Origin: Deltaproteobacteria bacterium
GTDB lineage: Bacteria; Desulfobacterota; Desulfobacteria; Desulfobacterales; ETH-SRB1
NCBI GenBank assembly: GCA_030262895.1
Contig: JAJSZW010000019.1
Location: forward strand, 1-41,888
DNA: 41,888 bases
Direction of reading: 5' to 3'
The translations under genes and the position numbers were made by a program. Below the pieces are notes generated by a model. The model was not told the origin of the DNA and did not search any database. It saw only the letters and a list, made by a program, of their open reading frames with translations. Positions within the stretch are counted from its first letter, which is position 1. The number at the start of each line of letters is the position of its first letter. Below, one piece after another: positions 41,494-41,888 of this stretch.

Positions 41494-41888
41494 GTGAAAC
41501 CAAACTATCCTTTAAAGGTAATTGTTTTATTTTTCTTACTTTGTATGGTAATTTTCATTACTGGTTGTGTACAGCAAACAAAAAACATGAAAGACTCAAC
41601 CTATTATCTCACCTTGCAAACGAAAGAAATTAAAACCGAAATTTCTCACTTGGAAAACGCTCTAAAAAGCGAAGACGACTCATTATCCAGACCGACGTCT
41701 CTTTATTATTTTTATTTAGCATTGCTTTATTCGCACTTCAAAAACCCTGAACCCGATTACAATCACGCATTTAAAAACCTGGAGGAATATATCTCACTCG
41801 ATCCGGAAGGAGCCGAACAAAAAAGTTCTGTTCAATATCTGATGAGCCTTTTAAAGAAATTAATAAAAAATGAAAACCTTTGTAATGA
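41494..41888 (+). CDS. Lipoprotein, partial (runs off window)
   Basis: The frame starts at a GTG preceded by GGAGG and continues to the end of the window (131 codons). The signal peptide PLKVIVLFFLLCMVIFITGC ends in a lipobox cysteine, so it is a lipidated envelope protein. The mature part is helical and polar, with SLYYFYLALLYSHFKNPEPD and FKNLEEYISLDPEGAEQKSS resembling one tetratricopeptide unit. I cannot name the family. Downstream of a membrane GGDEF protein it may serve as a periplasmic partner of that sensor; this is inferred from position only. Confidence 0.6.
   Translation, partial: MKPNYPLKVIVLFFLLCMVIFITGCVQQTKNMKDSTYYLTLQTKEIKTEISHLENALKSEDDSLSRPTSLYYFYLALLYSHFKNPEPDYNHAFKNLEEYISLDPEGAEQKSSVQYLMSLLKKLIKNENLCN

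Overview
The window reads as a chromosomal stretch of a Gram-negative, probably deltaproteobacterial (Desulfobacterota-like) bacterium. This rests on the outer-membrane genes (Tad secretin, OmpA, beta-barrel, lipoproteins), an LPS-type heptosyltransferase and MarC/FxsA/UspA housekeeping genes. Intergenic regions are also full of short dispersed repeats with four-helix-bundle ORF remnants, as I know them from that group. Taxonomy is inference; no rRNA or tRNA gene was seen.

Layout. (1) 1-2.4 kb: minus-strand toxin-antitoxin-like and small orphan genes (AbiEii-type nucleotidyltransferase pair, DUF2283 gene, a broken BECR-like gene). (2) 2.2-14.6 kb: a long minus-strand glycan cluster. It holds a DPM1-like GT2, two intact GT4s, a GT2, a Wzx flippase, an HlpA-like GT, two sulfotransferases, a methyltransferase and a GT9. 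The cluster is visibly decaying and rearranged. There is an internally deleted UDP-sugar epimerase/decarboxylase, two GT4 C-terminal stubs, a truncated duplicate GT beside a RelE-type toxin-antitoxin pair, a frameshifted sulfotransferase and a 73-bp fossil of a second methyltransferase. (3) 15.2-20.6 kb, plus strand: three large GT-C-like membrane proteins; the first is broken by an amber codon and a homopolymer frameshift. (4) 20.6-22.2 kb: decayed cassettes, UPF0175 with a truncated partner, and a lone receiver-domain protein. (5) 22.4-35.5 kb: a complete Tad (Flp type IVb pilus) locus: flp, tadV, rcpC, rcpA, lipoprotein, tadE, tadG, tadZ, tadA, tadB, tadC, OmpA-family protein, beta-barrel protein, tadD. 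A good sigma-54-like promoter lies upstream of flp. (6) 35.7-41.9 kb: universal stress protein, kinase-fold protein, FxsA, MarC, a HAMP-GGDEF (GGDDF) protein and a lipoprotein that runs off the end.

The most notable non-coding signal is a set of small non-autonomous elements whose ends read GTAA/GTAG and which are flanked by exact 8-bp direct repeats. Three copies of one family (30590-30802, 36207-36500, 39466-39572) and one of a second (38489-38745) are intact to the base. One sits inside the tad operon, and its target duplication copied the Shine-Dalgarno of tadB. Ends beginning GTAA with 8-bp duplications resemble the IS66 family, which would make these MITEs mobilised in trans; that link is inference. 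I did not find a clearly new defence or enzyme system. The best candidates for new biology are the MITE/cassette set, the OmpA-family and beta-barrel accessory genes of the Tad locus, and the sulfated-glycan cluster.
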